The translations under genes and the position numbers were made by a program. From positions 186,001-250,000 of the forward strand of contig NZ_JAPIVP010000003.1 of the NCBI RefSeq assembly GCF_026239555.1: a DNA stretch of 64,000 nt. The letters are read 5' to 3'. The stretch comes from Pedobacter sp. PF22-3. Its GTDB lineage: Bacteria > Bacteroidota > Bacteroidia > Sphingobacteriales > Sphingobacteriaceae. Positions 8,862 through 18,306 of the stretch are shown here, piece after piece. Position 1 is the first letter of the stretch, and each line of letters opens with the position of its first letter. Below the pieces are notes generated by a model. The model was not told the DNA's origin. It did not search any database and worked only from the letters and a program-made list of their open reading frames with translations.

Positions 8862-9779
8862 ATGAGTATCAAATGGACTGGGGTTTTCCCTGCTGTAACC
8901 ACTAAATTTACAGCAAACGATGAGTTAGATTTTCCGGCTTTTGATTTAAATATCGAAGCGCAACTAGAAGCAGGTGCTGAAGGGATTATATTGGGTGGAT
9001 CGCTAGGAGAAGCCAGTGTACTAACCGATGAAGAAAAATTTGGTTTGTTATCACATACCTTAACTGTGGTAAACGGTCGCGTTCCGGTTTTATTGAACAT
9101 TGCAGAATCAACTACAAAAAAAGCAATCGAAGTAGCACAAAAAGCAGAATCGCTTGGTGCGCAAGGTTTAATGTTGTTGCCGCCAATGCGCTACAATGCT
9201 GCTCCAGACGAAACTTTAGCCTTTTTTGGTGCGATTGCCGAAAGCACAAGCCTACCGATCATGATTTATAACAATCCTGTTGATTATAAAATCGAAGTGA
9301 CTTTAGATATGTTTGAGGTTTTAACCAAATACGATAACATCCAGGCGATCAAAGAATCAACAAGAGATGTATCTAACGTAACCAGATTAATCAACCGTTT
9401 TGGCGACCGTTTTAAAATCTTTACGGGAGTAGATCCATTGGCTATGGAAAGTATTGTAATGGGGGCACATGGATGGGTTGCAGGTTTAGTTGATGCTTTT
9501 CCAAGAGAGACTGTTGCTATTTTTAGATTGGTTAAAGAAAACCGCATTGCTGAAGCACTGAAAATTTACCGTTGGTTTTTGCCGGTGCTTGAGTTAGATA
9601 TTCATGCAAAATTGGTACAATACATTAAATTAGCAGAAGTTGCCACAGGATTAGGAACTGAAGCTGTTCGTGCCCCACGTTTACCATTAAGTGGCGCTGA
9701 AAGAGAGAAAGTATTGAAAATTATTAACGATGCATTAGCTGTTCGCCCAGAATTACCTGCAGGTAGTTGGGGTAAATAG
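8862..9779 (+). CDS. DHDPS-family deaminase of hydroxyproline catabolism
   Basis: This 305-residue class I aldolase-type protein of the dihydrodipicolinate synthase family has Schiff-base Lys164 (IQAIKES) and Tyr136 (MIYNNP). In this operon it most likely converts delta1-pyrroline-4-hydroxy-2-carboxylate to 2-oxoglutarate semialdehyde with loss of ammonia. True DapA would be expected with lysine genes, whereas here it is the first of four co-directional genes for hydroxyproline breakdown, 14 nt ahead of the semialdehyde dehydrogenase. The GGSLGEA motif near residue 45 fits the family's glycine-rich loop. Family is certain; the specific reaction is inferred from context. Confidence 0.9.
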   Translation: MSIKWTGVFPAVTTKFTANDELDFPAFDLNIEAQLEAGAEGIILGGSLGEASVLTDEEKFGLLSHTLTVVNGRVPVLLNIAESTTKKAIEVAQKAESLGAQGLMLLPPMRYNAAPDETLAFFGAIAESTSLPIMIYNNPVDYKIEVTLDMFEVLTKYDNIQAIKESTRDVSNVTRLINRFGDRFKIFTGVDPLAMESIVMGAHGWVAGLVDAFPRETVAIFRLVKENRIAEALKIYRWFLPVLELDIHAKLVQYIKLAEVATGLGTEAVRAPRLPLSGAEREKVLKIINDALAVRPELPAGSWGK

Positions 9780-9793
9780 TTTAAAAACCAAAT

Positions 9794-11380
9794 ATGAACG
9801 GAAAAAATATTGTAGCCAGCACTTATATTGAAGTTAATGAAAAAAGCCTTAAAGCTGTTAATCCCGCAACGGGATTAACGCTTGATGGTGAATTTTTTAA
9901 AGCGAACGAAACACTTGTTGATGATGCCTTAACAGCAGCAACATTGGCTTTTCAAAGCTATAGAAACTTAAACAAAGATCTTAAAGCAGCTTTTTTAAAT
10001 GCTATTGCGGATGAAATTGCTCATCTTGGCGAAGAACTCGTAAACAGGGCTTCGGCAGAAAGTGGCTTACCTTTAGCCCGTTTACAGGGCGAATTGGGCA
10101 GAACCACCGGACAGTTAAGGTTATTTGCAAATTTGGTTGCAGAAGGATCTTGGGTTGACGCCATTATTGATACGGCATTACCCGAAAGACAGCCTTTACC
10201 GCGACCTGATATCAGGCGGATGTTAATCCCAATCGGACCGGTAGTGGTTTTTGGTGCAAGCAACTTTCCGCTTGCTTTTTCTGTTGCAGGTGGCGATACC
10301 GCATCTGCGCTAGCTTCAGGTTGCCCGGTGGTGGTTAAAGCACATCCTGCACATTACGGAACCAGTGCTTTGGTAGGTGGTGCCATTATTAAGGCTGCAG
10401 AAAAAACGGGAATGCCTAAAGGTGTTTTCTCTTTGTTGTATGATGATGGTTATACCATTGGCGCTGGCTTAGTGCAACACCCTTTAACCAAAGCGGTAAC
10501 TTTTACAGGTTCTTTTAAAGGTGGTATGGCCTTAATTAATCTTGCTCAACAGCGCGAACAACCGATTCCGGTTTTTGCCGAAATGGGCAGTATTAATCCG
10601 GTAATTTTTCTGCCGTTAGCGATAGAAAATCAGGCAGAAGAACTGGCTAAAAAATATGCTGGATCTATTACCCTGGGCGCAGGTCAGTTTTGTACCAATC
10701 CAGGTTTATTGCTGGCTGTACAATCGCCAGAATTAGAAAATTTTAAAGCGGCTTTAAAAGAGGCTATTTCAACTATTCCATCCGCAACAATGCTTACTGA
10801 AGGTATTGCCAATAATTATGGTAAACTTTCTGCTGAGGTTGTAAGTGAAAATGGGGTTGCACTTTTATCGGCTTCAACGGTGAAAAATACGGAGCTTCAA
10901 AATCAATCGGAGGCGAAAGTTGCTCAGGTAAGTGCTGCAGATTTTATTGAAAATCCAAAACTCCGTGAAGAAATTTTTGGCCCATACTCTTTATTGGTTG
11001 TTGCCAAGGATAGTACTGAACTGGAACAAGCCATTGAAGTATTGGAAGGCCAACTTACCGTTACCTTAATGGCCGAAAAACAGGAACTTAAGCAATACCA
11101 GAATCTAGTAAATAAGTTGACGGATAAAACCGGAAGAATTATATTGAATGGTGTGCCTACAGGTGTAGAAGTTTGTGCCGCCATGCAACATGGTGGACCA
11201 TTCCCGGCTACCAACGATAGCCGTTTTACTTCTGTTGGTTCTACGGCAATCAATCGTTTTGCGAGGCCGTTGGCTTACCAGGATTGGGAGCAGGAATTAT
11301 TGCCAGACGAATTGAAAGATGGTAATCCATTGGGTATTTTCAGAATGGTAAATCAAAAATTAACGCAAGCTCATGAGTAA
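9794..11380 (+). CDS. 2-oxoglutarate-semialdehyde dehydrogenase (NADP-type ALDH)
   Basis: An aldehyde dehydrogenase of 528 residues with catalytic Cys300 (GAGQFCTNPG) and general base Glu263 (PVFAEMGSINP). The length and the MGSINPV segment resemble the NADP+-dependent 2,5-dioxovalerate dehydrogenases. It would oxidise 2-oxoglutarate semialdehyde to 2-oxoglutarate, the last step before the TCA cycle. Its 3' end overlaps the epimerase start by 8 nt, so the two are translationally coupled. Assignment to this pathway rests on the operon. Confidence 0.92.
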   Translation: MNGKNIVASTYIEVNEKSLKAVNPATGLTLDGEFFKANETLVDDALTAATLAFQSYRNLNKDLKAAFLNAIADEIAHLGEELVNRASAESGLPLARLQGELGRTTGQLRLFANLVAEGSWVDAIIDTALPERQPLPRPDIRRMLIPIGPVVVFGASNFPLAFSVAGGDTASALASGCPVVVKAHPAHYGTSALVGGAIIKAAEKTGMPKGVFSLLYDDGYTIGAGLVQHPLTKAVTFTGSFKGGMALINLAQQREQPIPVFAEMGSINPVIFLPLAIENQAEELAKKYAGSITLGAGQFCTNPGLLLAVQSPELENFKAALKEAISTIPSATMLTEGIANNYGKLSAEVVSENGVALLSASTVKNTELQNQSEAKVAQVSAADFIENPKLREEIFGPYSLLVVAKDSTELEQAIEVLEGQLTVTLMAEKQELKQYQNLVNKLTDKTGRIILNGVPTGVEVCAAMQHGGPFPATNDSRFTSVGSTAINRFARPLAYQDWEQELLPDELKDGNPLGIFRMVNQKLTQAHE

Positions 11381-12374
11381 AACTTTTTTTTGTGTAGATG
11401 CACATACCTGCGGAAATCCCGTGAGGTTAGTTGCAGGTGGAGGACCTCAGCTTACCGGCGCTAACATGAGTGAAAAGCGCCAGCACTTTCTGAAAGAATT
11501 TGATTGGATCAGAAAGGGGTTAATGTTCGAACCACGTGGGCATGATATGATGTCGGGCAGCATTCTTTATCCACCTCACGATCCGGCTAATGATGTAGCG
11601 GTACTTTTTATCGAGACCAGTGGATGCCTCCCAATGTGTGGGCACGGTACCATTGGCACCATTACCATCGCTATCGAAGAAGGGCTTATTCAACCCAAAA
11701 TACCTGGACTAATCAGAATGGAAGCGCCAGCCGGACTGGTATTGATTGAATATAAGCAGGAAGGAAAAAAAGTAAAGTCTGTTAAGCTGAGGAATGTGGC
11801 ATCATACCTGGCAGTTGAAAATCTTCAGGTAGAGTGCCCTGATTTGGGCACGCTTACTTTTGATGTAGCTTATGGTGGAAATTTCTACGCTATTGTAGAT
11901 CCACAGGAGAATTTTCCGGGATTAGAAAACTATAGTGCTTCGCAACTGATTAGCTGGAGCCAGGTCATTAGAAAACGCATTAATGAACTTTACAGTTTTG
12001 TTCATCCACAAGATCCAACGATAAACGGTTGTAGCCACATATTATGGACAGGAAAAACCATAGATCCAACATCAACTGCCAGGAATGCAGTTTTTTATGG
12101 TGATAAAGCCATTGATCGTTCACCATGCGGTACGGGTACTTCAGCCCGTTTAGCACAGTGGTTTGCTAAAGGAAAACTAAAACAGGGAGAGGATTTTATC
12201 CATGAAAGTTTTATTGGCAGCAAGTTTATCGGTAAAGTAGAGGAAGTGGTAGACCTAAATGGAATTAAGGCCATTATACCGAGTGTAGAAGGCTGGGCAA
12301 AAGTTTACGGTTATAACACCATAAAAATCGATGCCGAAGATGATCCATATGCATATGGTTTCCAGGTGATTTAA
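11373..12374 (+). CDS. 4-hydroxyproline 2-epimerase (proline racemase family)
   Basis: The 333-residue proline racemase family member has both catalytic cysteines, Cys89 in MCGHGT and Cys252 in SPCGTGTSA. Having Cys at both positions marks a racemase/epimerase rather than the Thr/Cys hydroxyproline dehydratases. It likely interconverts trans-4-hydroxy-L-proline and cis-4-hydroxy-D-proline, opening the pathway completed by its operon partners. The start codon lies inside the end of the ALDH gene (ATGAGTAA overlap). Proline racemase activity is the alternative, but the deaminase and semialdehyde dehydrogenase genes argue for hydroxyproline. Confidence 0.92.
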   Translation: MSKTFFCVDAHTCGNPVRLVAGGGPQLTGANMSEKRQHFLKEFDWIRKGLMFEPRGHDMMSGSILYPPHDPANDVAVLFIETSGCLPMCGHGTIGTITIAIEEGLIQPKIPGLIRMEAPAGLVLIEYKQEGKKVKSVKLRNVASYLAVENLQVECPDLGTLTFDVAYGGNFYAIVDPQENFPGLENYSASQLISWSQVIRKRINELYSFVHPQDPTINGCSHILWTGKTIDPTSTARNAVFYGDKAIDRSPCGTGTSARLAQWFAKGKLKQGEDFIHESFIGSKFIGKVEEVVDLNGIKAIIPSVEGWAKVYGYNTIKIDAEDDPYAYGFQVI

Positions 12375-12417
12375 GGGAGTTTTTTTAAAGAGAATATCAG
12401 CAGTATAAATTAAAAGC

Positions 12418-13659
12418 ATGTCGAAAGTATTAATTATAGGTGGTGGAATAGTAGGTCTAACTTCAGCATATTATTTGCAGAAAAGGGGTTATGAAGTAAC
12501 AATTTTGGATAAAGGAGATATTGCCGACAACTGTTCATTTGGTAATGCAGGGATGATTGTGCCCAGCCATTTTGTTCCTTTGGCAGCACCAGGGATGATC
12601 AAGCAGGGAATCCGTTGGATGTTCGATAGCAAAAGTCCTTTTTATGTGCGCCCGTCTTTAAATGCAAACCTTGTTAGCTGGGGGTTGAAATTTATGAAAC
12701 ATGCTACGACAAAACATGTAAGCCAGGCGGCCGTGCCATTACGCGATTTATCTTTACTCAGCAAAAAACTATATGAAGGCTTAGCCAAAGAGCCTGATTT
12801 CGAATTCGAATTAACCAAAAATGGTATCCTGGCATTTTATAAAACGGAAAAAGCAGCGGAAGAAGAAGCGCATTTGGCTGCAAGGGCAATAGAACTTGGC
12901 TTGGATATGGCTGTACTAACTGCCGATGAATGCCGCGCTTTGCAGCCAGATTTAAAATTGGATGTTTTAGGAGCAGTGCACTATCGTTGCGATGCACATC
13001 TTTATCCAACAAAATTGATGAATGCCTTACTTAAGTATTTATTAAATAATGGCGTTAATATACAGCGTAATAAAGAAGTTGATAAAATAGAGACCTCTGG
13101 CAATCGCATTACGAAGGTTTTTACTGGCAACACCGCTTGGGAAGCAGATGAGTATATTTTGGCGGCCGGTTCCTGGTCACCCGCAGTAGCTAAAATGGCT
13201 GATGTTAAAATTTCTTTAATGCCAGGTAAAGGTTATTCTTTTATGGAACCAGAACCTCAGCAGCGTGTAACGATCCCGGCATTATTATGCGAAGCCAGGG
13301 TAGCCATCACACCGATGAACGGTCAGCTTAGATATGGTGGAACAATGGAGTTGGATAAGATTAATACCCGCATTAATATGCAACGGGTTAAAGGGATTGT
13401 AGAATCGGTTCCGGCATATTTCCCCGATTTAAAACCTGCAGTTCCTGCAGAAAAAGATATCTGGTATGGTTTCCGTCCATCATCACCTGATGGTTTGCCC
13501 TATATTGGCAGATGCAAAAAGAGAGAAAACCTGATTATTGCAACTGGCCACGGCATGATGGGATTAAGTTTAGGACCAGCAACAGGTTTGTTGGTTAGCC
13601 AGATTGTTTCTGGCATAGCCACTGATATCAAAATGGAACCATACGCATTGGTTCGATAA
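12418..13659 (+). CDS. FAD-dependent D-amino-acid (D-hydroxyproline) dehydrogenase
   Basis: The 413-residue DAO-fold oxidoreductase has an N-terminal FAD-binding GGGIVGLTSAYYL motif and a C-terminal GHGMMGLSLGPATG segment, as in DadA-like enzymes. In context it oxidises cis-4-hydroxy-D-proline to delta1-pyrroline-4-hydroxy-2-carboxylate. It is the fourth gene of the operon, 43 nt after the epimerase. No signal peptide is present; related enzymes are membrane-associated and feed electrons to the respiratory chain (family knowledge). Confidence 0.9.
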   Translation: MSKVLIIGGGIVGLTSAYYLQKRGYEVTILDKGDIADNCSFGNAGMIVPSHFVPLAAPGMIKQGIRWMFDSKSPFYVRPSLNANLVSWGLKFMKHATTKHVSQAAVPLRDLSLLSKKLYEGLAKEPDFEFELTKNGILAFYKTEKAAEEEAHLAARAIELGLDMAVLTADECRALQPDLKLDVLGAVHYRCDAHLYPTKLMNALLKYLLNNGVNIQRNKEVDKIETSGNRITKVFTGNTAWEADEYILAAGSWSPAVAKMADVKISLMPGKGYSFMEPEPQQRVTIPALLCEARVAITPMNGQLRYGGTMELDKINTRINMQRVKGIVESVPAYFPDLKPAVPAEKDIWYGFRPSSPDGLPYIGRCKKRENLIIATGHGMMGLSLGPATGLLVSQIVSGIATDIKMEPYALVR

Positions 13660-13685
13660 TCTTATTAAATAATCAGTTTACATTG

Positions 13686-13742
13686 GTCGGGATTTGTAAT
13701 CCCGACTTTAACTTTTACTAGGTCCGGATTATAAATCCAGAC
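13686..13742 (+). repeat. Paired GTC(C/G)GGATT hairpins
   Basis: A perfect 9-bp hairpin GTCGGGATT-TGT-AATCCCGAC (13686-13706) is followed by a near-copy GTCCGGATT-ATA-AATCCAGAC (13722-13742) with one mismatch. Lying 26 nt after the hydroxyproline operon, they could stop transcription, but the doubled arrangement looks like an intergenic repeat family. The remainder of 13743-13974 has no gene. Confidence 0.55.
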
Positions 13743-13974
13743 AGCCATATTCCGAAGCAATTCCTTTTCTTTTCTGCTTCACCTGTAAACATAGCTTCAT
13801 CATCTTAATAACTAGATTAATAGTGATTGTTGAGCAGCAGGATTGTTCTTTAAATCCGTCATATTTTATCAATTTGTAGCAGTATTTTAACCTTGTTTAT
13901 GTTTTATTGGTTTATTTGAGTTAATATTTATATATTCAATTCATAATCAGCAACCAAACCAAACTAACTGGATC

Positions 13975-14877
13975 ATGAAAGTATTACCATTTACCATGCT
14001 TGTTCCCGACGACAAGAGTGTGATATCGGAACAAATTGAATCGCCTTATTTTTACCAGTACCTGCATCGCCACGATGAATGGCAGATCACGTATATAGAA
14101 AAAGGAGAGGGGACATTAATTGCAGGCAATGACATGCATGCTTTCCGATCGGGTGATATTTTTTTAATTGGGGCAAAACTCCCACATCTATTTAAAAGCA
14201 ACCCTGAATATTTCTCTTCAGATAGCAATAAAACAATTAAAGCATGTTCTATTTACTTTAATCCCAACGGTATTTTAGCTGCGCTATTTAATCTGCCTGA
14301 AATGAAGCTGGCCAGTGCGTTTCTAGCTAAAAACAAACATGGTTTCAAAGTTCCGGCGGCATTTACTAAAAATATGGTAAGCAAAATGCTCCATGTGCAC
14401 CAGGCAGCAGGAGTAGACGTATTGTTTAACTTTCTAAAATTGGTTAACAGTCTTCAGGATTTAAATGAAAATGTTGAGCCATTATGTTCTGATATGTATT
14501 CTTCTAACGTAACCGAAAATGAAGGTATGCGTTTGAGTAAGATCATTAACTTCATTACTGAGAACTACAACAGTCAAATTTCATTAGAAGATGTAGCCAA
14601 TGCTGCATTTATGACACCACAGGCTTTTTGCAGGTATTTCAAAAAACATACCGGACATACTTTCGTCTCATTTTTAAATGAAGTAAGAATTAACGATGCC
14701 TGTAAAAGTCTGATATCAGGCGAAAAAGCCGATTGTATTTCAGGTGTGGCTTATAAAGCAGGCTTTAATAGCATTACCAATTTTAACCGGGTATTTAAAA
14801 GCATTATCGGGCAATCGCCAAGAGCATATATCGATACTTATAATAGTGTAAGCAGGGTAAGCTATATAGGCGCTTAA
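13975..14877 (+). CDS. AraC family transcriptional regulator with cupin sensor
   Basis: The protein is 300 residues. An N-terminal cupin domain (HRHDEWQITYIEKGEG at ~33-48, SGDIFLIGAKLPHLF) is followed by a C-terminal double helix-turn-helix AraC domain (IITFENYNSQISLEDVA-like region from ~190, ending SPRAYI). It lies between the hydroxyproline operon and the DUF885-permease-S9 genes, all in the same direction, and is the obvious candidate local regulator; the ligand may be hydroxyproline or a related amino acid (inference). It has its own 315-bp upstream gap. Confidence 0.9.
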   Translation: MKVLPFTMLVPDDKSVISEQIESPYFYQYLHRHDEWQITYIEKGEGTLIAGNDMHAFRSGDIFLIGAKLPHLFKSNPEYFSSDSNKTIKACSIYFNPNGILAALFNLPEMKLASAFLAKNKHGFKVPAAFTKNMVSKMLHVHQAAGVDVLFNFLKLVNSLQDLNENVEPLCSDMYSSNVTENEGMRLSKIINFITENYNSQISLEDVANAAFMTPQAFCRYFKKHTGHTFVSFLNEVRINDACKSLISGEKADCISGVAYKAGFNSITNFNRVFKSIIGQSPRAYIDTYNSVSRVSYIGA

Positions 14878-14964
14878 TCAAAAAACAAACATTTTTTATA
14901 TTATTTAAGCTAACCATTTTTTCAAATGGAGGCAAATGCTATTTGCCTGTTTTAACCCAACCAC

Positions 14965-16743
14965 ATGCCAAACAAATTAAGTTTTTTTGCCCTTTTTTTA
15001 ATGCTGGGCCTGTTCTCTGGCCCTGGTGCATCTGCCCAGACTTCAAAAGAGAGTTTATACGAACAAACCAGCGAAATGGGTACGCTGATTGTCAGTTACC
15101 AGAGGGATATGGATGCCATCAACGATTTTTACTATCCTTATTCCGCAGGAGGCTTTTACTCTTATCCGAAAGAAACCTTTAAAAGTCCGGTACAAAGAAA
15201 ACGCCTTCAGGATATCAATAATGATTATTTAAGCAAGTTAAAAACTGCAAACTTTGAAAACTTCAGCATTTATGGCAAGGTAGATTATATTCTCCTTAAA
15301 AAACAGATAGAATCGTCGGTTTGGCTTTTAGGTAAAGAAGACGCAGATTATAAGGCCCTATCAAAGTATTTTACCTTCGCCGATGCGATTTATGCACTCG
15401 AAAATTTAAGAAGAAGGGGTACCTATAAAGATGGTGCTTTGCTGGCTGCCCAGATAGATGAAATAGCAAAGCAGGTTGATACCCTAAATCTAAATTTCAA
15501 AAAAGGATCACTAAAACCCGATCAGCTTAAAATGGCAAAGGCCATAAGCTTAAGTTTGAAAGACCGTTTAAAAGGTTTCTACCAATTTTATATGGATTAT
15601 GAGCCTGGTTTTACCTGGTGGGTGCCTAAACCTTACGAAAAGTTAGACCTTGCTTTAACCAATTATGCTAAACTGTTTAACGGTAATGATGATACTGAAC
15701 TTATTGTTAAATCAAATAAACCAGAAATTAAAGGAACACCTATTGGTAGGGAAGAACTCATCAGGCAACTGAATGCTGAGCTTATACCATACACACCCGA
15801 AGAATTGATCAAACTTGCCGAAAAAGAATTTAAATTTTGCGATGAAGAGCTTTTGAGGGCATCAGCCGCGATGGGTTTTGGTAATGATTGGAAGAAAGCG
15901 CAGGAAAAGATTAAAAACAGCTATGTGCCTTTAGGTAAACAGCCCGAATTGATTGTGAAATTACAGGATGATGCCTTAAATTTTATCAAAGCCAACGATC
16001 TGATCAATATTCCGGCACTTGCTGAAGAAACCTGGGGTATGGTCATGATGTCGGCCGAACGCCAATTGGTGAATCCGTTTTTTACAGGCGGACGCGAAAT
16101 CAGTATTTCTTATCCAACCAATACGATGGAGGAAGATGATAAGTTAATGAGTATGCGGGGTAACAATCCTTATTTTTCAAGGGGAACGGTACAGCACGAA
16201 CTCTTGCCAGGCCACCATTACCAGTATTTTATGAATAGCCGTTATAAAAGCTATCGCGATCCTTTTAAAACGCCTTTCAGCGTGGAAGGCTGGCCATTAT
16301 ACTGGGAACTTTTGCTTTACGATAAAGGTTTTGCCAAAACACCAGAAGAAAAAATGGGCATGCTTTTCTGGCGGATGCACCGATGTGCGAGAATTCTTTT
16401 TTCGCTGAACTTTCACCTCGGAAAATGGACCCCTCAGCAATGTGTCGATTTCCTGGTTGACCGTGTAGGACACGAACGTGCCAATGCCGAAGGCGAAGTG
16501 CGCAGGTCTTTCAAAGGCGATTATAGTCCCCTTTACCAAGTTGCTTATCTCACTGGCGGCCTTCAGCTCTTTGCACTAAAAAAAGAACTGGTAGATAATG
16601 GTAAAATGAGCTTTAAAGATTTTCATGATGCCGTAATAAAACAAAACTTAATCCCTGTAGAAATGATCAGGGCTACTTTAACCAATCAGCCCTTAACCCG
16701 CGATTTCAAAACCTCGTGGCATTTTTACGATCAGCTTAAATAA
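14965..16743 (+). CDS. Secreted DUF885 family metallopeptidase-like protein
   Basis: This 592-residue protein has a signal peptide (FALFLMLGLFSGPGASAQ). The conserved DUF885 motif HELLPGHH lies at residues 411-418; His411, Glu412 and His417 are candidate zinc-site residues. DUF885 proteins are commonly regarded as Zn-dependent carboxypeptidase-like, mostly from fold relationships. It begins 87 nt after the AraC gene and is 38 nt ahead of the amino-acid permease, so a peptidase-permease-peptidase operon is likely. A second frame over 14943-15182 is a shadow. Confidence 0.85.
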   Translation: MPNKLSFFALFLMLGLFSGPGASAQTSKESLYEQTSEMGTLIVSYQRDMDAINDFYYPYSAGGFYSYPKETFKSPVQRKRLQDINNDYLSKLKTANFENFSIYGKVDYILLKKQIESSVWLLGKEDADYKALSKYFTFADAIYALENLRRRGTYKDGALLAAQIDEIAKQVDTLNLNFKKGSLKPDQLKMAKAISLSLKDRLKGFYQFYMDYEPGFTWWVPKPYEKLDLALTNYAKLFNGNDDTELIVKSNKPEIKGTPIGREELIRQLNAELIPYTPEELIKLAEKEFKFCDEELLRASAAMGFGNDWKKAQEKIKNSYVPLGKQPELIVKLQDDALNFIKANDLINIPALAEETWGMVMMSAERQLVNPFFTGGREISISYPTNTMEEDDKLMSMRGNNPYFSRGTVQHELLPGHHYQYFMNSRYKSYRDPFKTPFSVEGWPLYWELLLYDKGFAKTPEEKMGMLFWRMHRCARILFSLNFHLGKWTPQQCVDFLVDRVGHERANAEGEVRRSFKGDYSPLYQVAYLTGGLQLFALKKELVDNGKMSFKDFHDAVIKQNLIPVEMIRATLTNQPLTRDFKTSWHFYDQLK

Positions 16744-16781
16744 ATACAACACCAACCTTAGAACCACTAAGCAAACAACAG

Positions 16782-18230
16782 ATGACTGAAAAAGAAACCA
16801 CACAATTTAAACCCTCACTTAAACTGATGGATGCAACAATGCTTGTAGCCGGAAGTATGATCGGCTCGGGTATTTTTATTGTAAGTGCAGATATTACCCG
16901 CAATGTAGGTAGCGCGGGCTGGCTATTAGTAGTTTGGCTGATTACAGGCTTTATGACGCTAACGGCTGCATTGAGTTATGGCGAATTAAGCGCCATGTTC
17001 CCAAAAGCAGGCGGGCAATATATTTATTTAAAGGAAGCATACAATCCACTCATAAGTTTTTTATATGGCTGGAGTTTTTTCACGGTTATCCAAACGGCAA
17101 CTATTGCCGCTGTAGGTGTTGCATTTGCCAAATTTACGGCTTATCTCATACCTGCATTAAGTGAAGATTTAGTTGCCATTGATTTAGGCTTCTTTACCAT
17201 CTCACCGGCCCAGCTCCTGGCCATTGGGGTAATTATTTTGCTCACCTATATAAACAATAGGGGGGTAAATGGTGGTAAAGTAATCCAAACTACCTTTACA
17301 GTAGCTAAATTGTTAAGTTTATTTGGTTTGATCGCTTTTGGACTTTTCTTCCTTGACAAAGGTATCTGGAAAACCAATTGGGAAAATATGTGGGTTTTGG
17401 GTCCACTATCTTCCAACGGAAGTATTGGTTCTTACACTACTTTTGCTGCCTTTGGAGCCATTGCTGCGGCAATGGTTGGTTCGATATTCAGTAGCGATTC
17501 GTGGCACAATGTGACCTTCATTGCCGGCGAAATTAAAAACCCTTCACGTAATATTGGTTTAAGTTTAGCCTTGGGAACCATTATCGTAACGGTACTCTAC
17601 ATCCTGACTAATGTGATGTATACCGGAGTACTTTCATTAAATGATATTGCCCATGCAGATAAAGATCGGGTGGCCGTTTCTGCTGCCAACCATATTTTCG
17701 GTACGGCCGGTACTTTCATTATCGCTTTAATGATTATGGTTTCGACTTTTGGCTGTAATAACGGTTTAATTATGGCTGGTGCCAGGGTTTATTACTCCAT
17801 GGCTAAAGATGGGCTTTTCTTTAAAAAAGTAGGTATGCTCAACAAAAACGCAGTTCCTGGATTTGGGTTATGGATACAGTGCATTTTTGCTTGTTTGTGG
17901 TGCATTAGCGGAAAATATGGCGACTTGCTGGATATGATCTCCTTTGTAGTGGTGATGTTTTACATGCTTACCATTTTTGGAATTTTCATTCTCCGAAAAA
18001 AACGCCCCGAAGCAAACAGACCTTACAAAGCCTTTGGTTATCCGGTACTGCCCATCATCTATATTGTGATGGGACTTGCCTTTTGCATATTACTGATCAT
18101 TTTTAAACCCAAATTTACCTGGCCAGGATTAATCATCACTTTAATGGGAATACCGGTTTATTACCTGATTAAAGGAGGTGTAGTAGCTCAGGAGCCGAAA
18201 ACGAAAGATGCGCTTGATGTAAAAGGTTAA
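16782..18230 (+). CDS. APC family amino acid permease
   Basis: This 482-residue polytopic membrane protein has about twelve hydrophobic segments. The APC signature GSMIGSGIFIVSADI in the first membrane helix marks the unwound substrate-binding region. A charged loop (RKKRPEANRPYKAFGYP) precedes the last helices, as in LAT-type and related transporters. Its place between two peptidase genes and near hydroxyproline catabolism suggests uptake of amino acids, perhaps proline or hydroxyproline, released from peptides. The substrate cannot be read from sequence. Confidence 0.92.
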   Translation: MTEKETTQFKPSLKLMDATMLVAGSMIGSGIFIVSADITRNVGSAGWLLVVWLITGFMTLTAALSYGELSAMFPKAGGQYIYLKEAYNPLISFLYGWSFFTVIQTATIAAVGVAFAKFTAYLIPALSEDLVAIDLGFFTISPAQLLAIGVIILLTYINNRGVNGGKVIQTTFTVAKLLSLFGLIAFGLFFLDKGIWKTNWENMWVLGPLSSNGSIGSYTTFAAFGAIAAAMVGSIFSSDSWHNVTFIAGEIKNPSRNIGLSLALGTIIVTVLYILTNVMYTGVLSLNDIAHADKDRVAVSAANHIFGTAGTFIIALMIMVSTFGCNNGLIMAGARVYYSMAKDGLFFKKVGMLNKNAVPGFGLWIQCIFACLWCISGKYGDLLDMISFVVVMFYMLTIFGIFILRKKRPEANRPYKAFGYPVLPIIYIVMGLAFCILLIIFKPKFTWPGLIITLMGIPVYYLIKGGVVAQEPKTKDALDVKG

Positions 18231-18306
18231 AATATTAATGTTATCCATTAAAATCTAAAAAATACCTGCAAACAAGCAGTACTATATTTACCACAAAAAA
18301 TCTGTA

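Noticed and set aside
8862..9779. DapA (lysine biosynthesis) or N-acetylneuraminate lyase
   Set aside because: The family fits, but the operon with epimerase, D-amino-acid dehydrogenase and semialdehyde dehydrogenase points to hydroxyproline.
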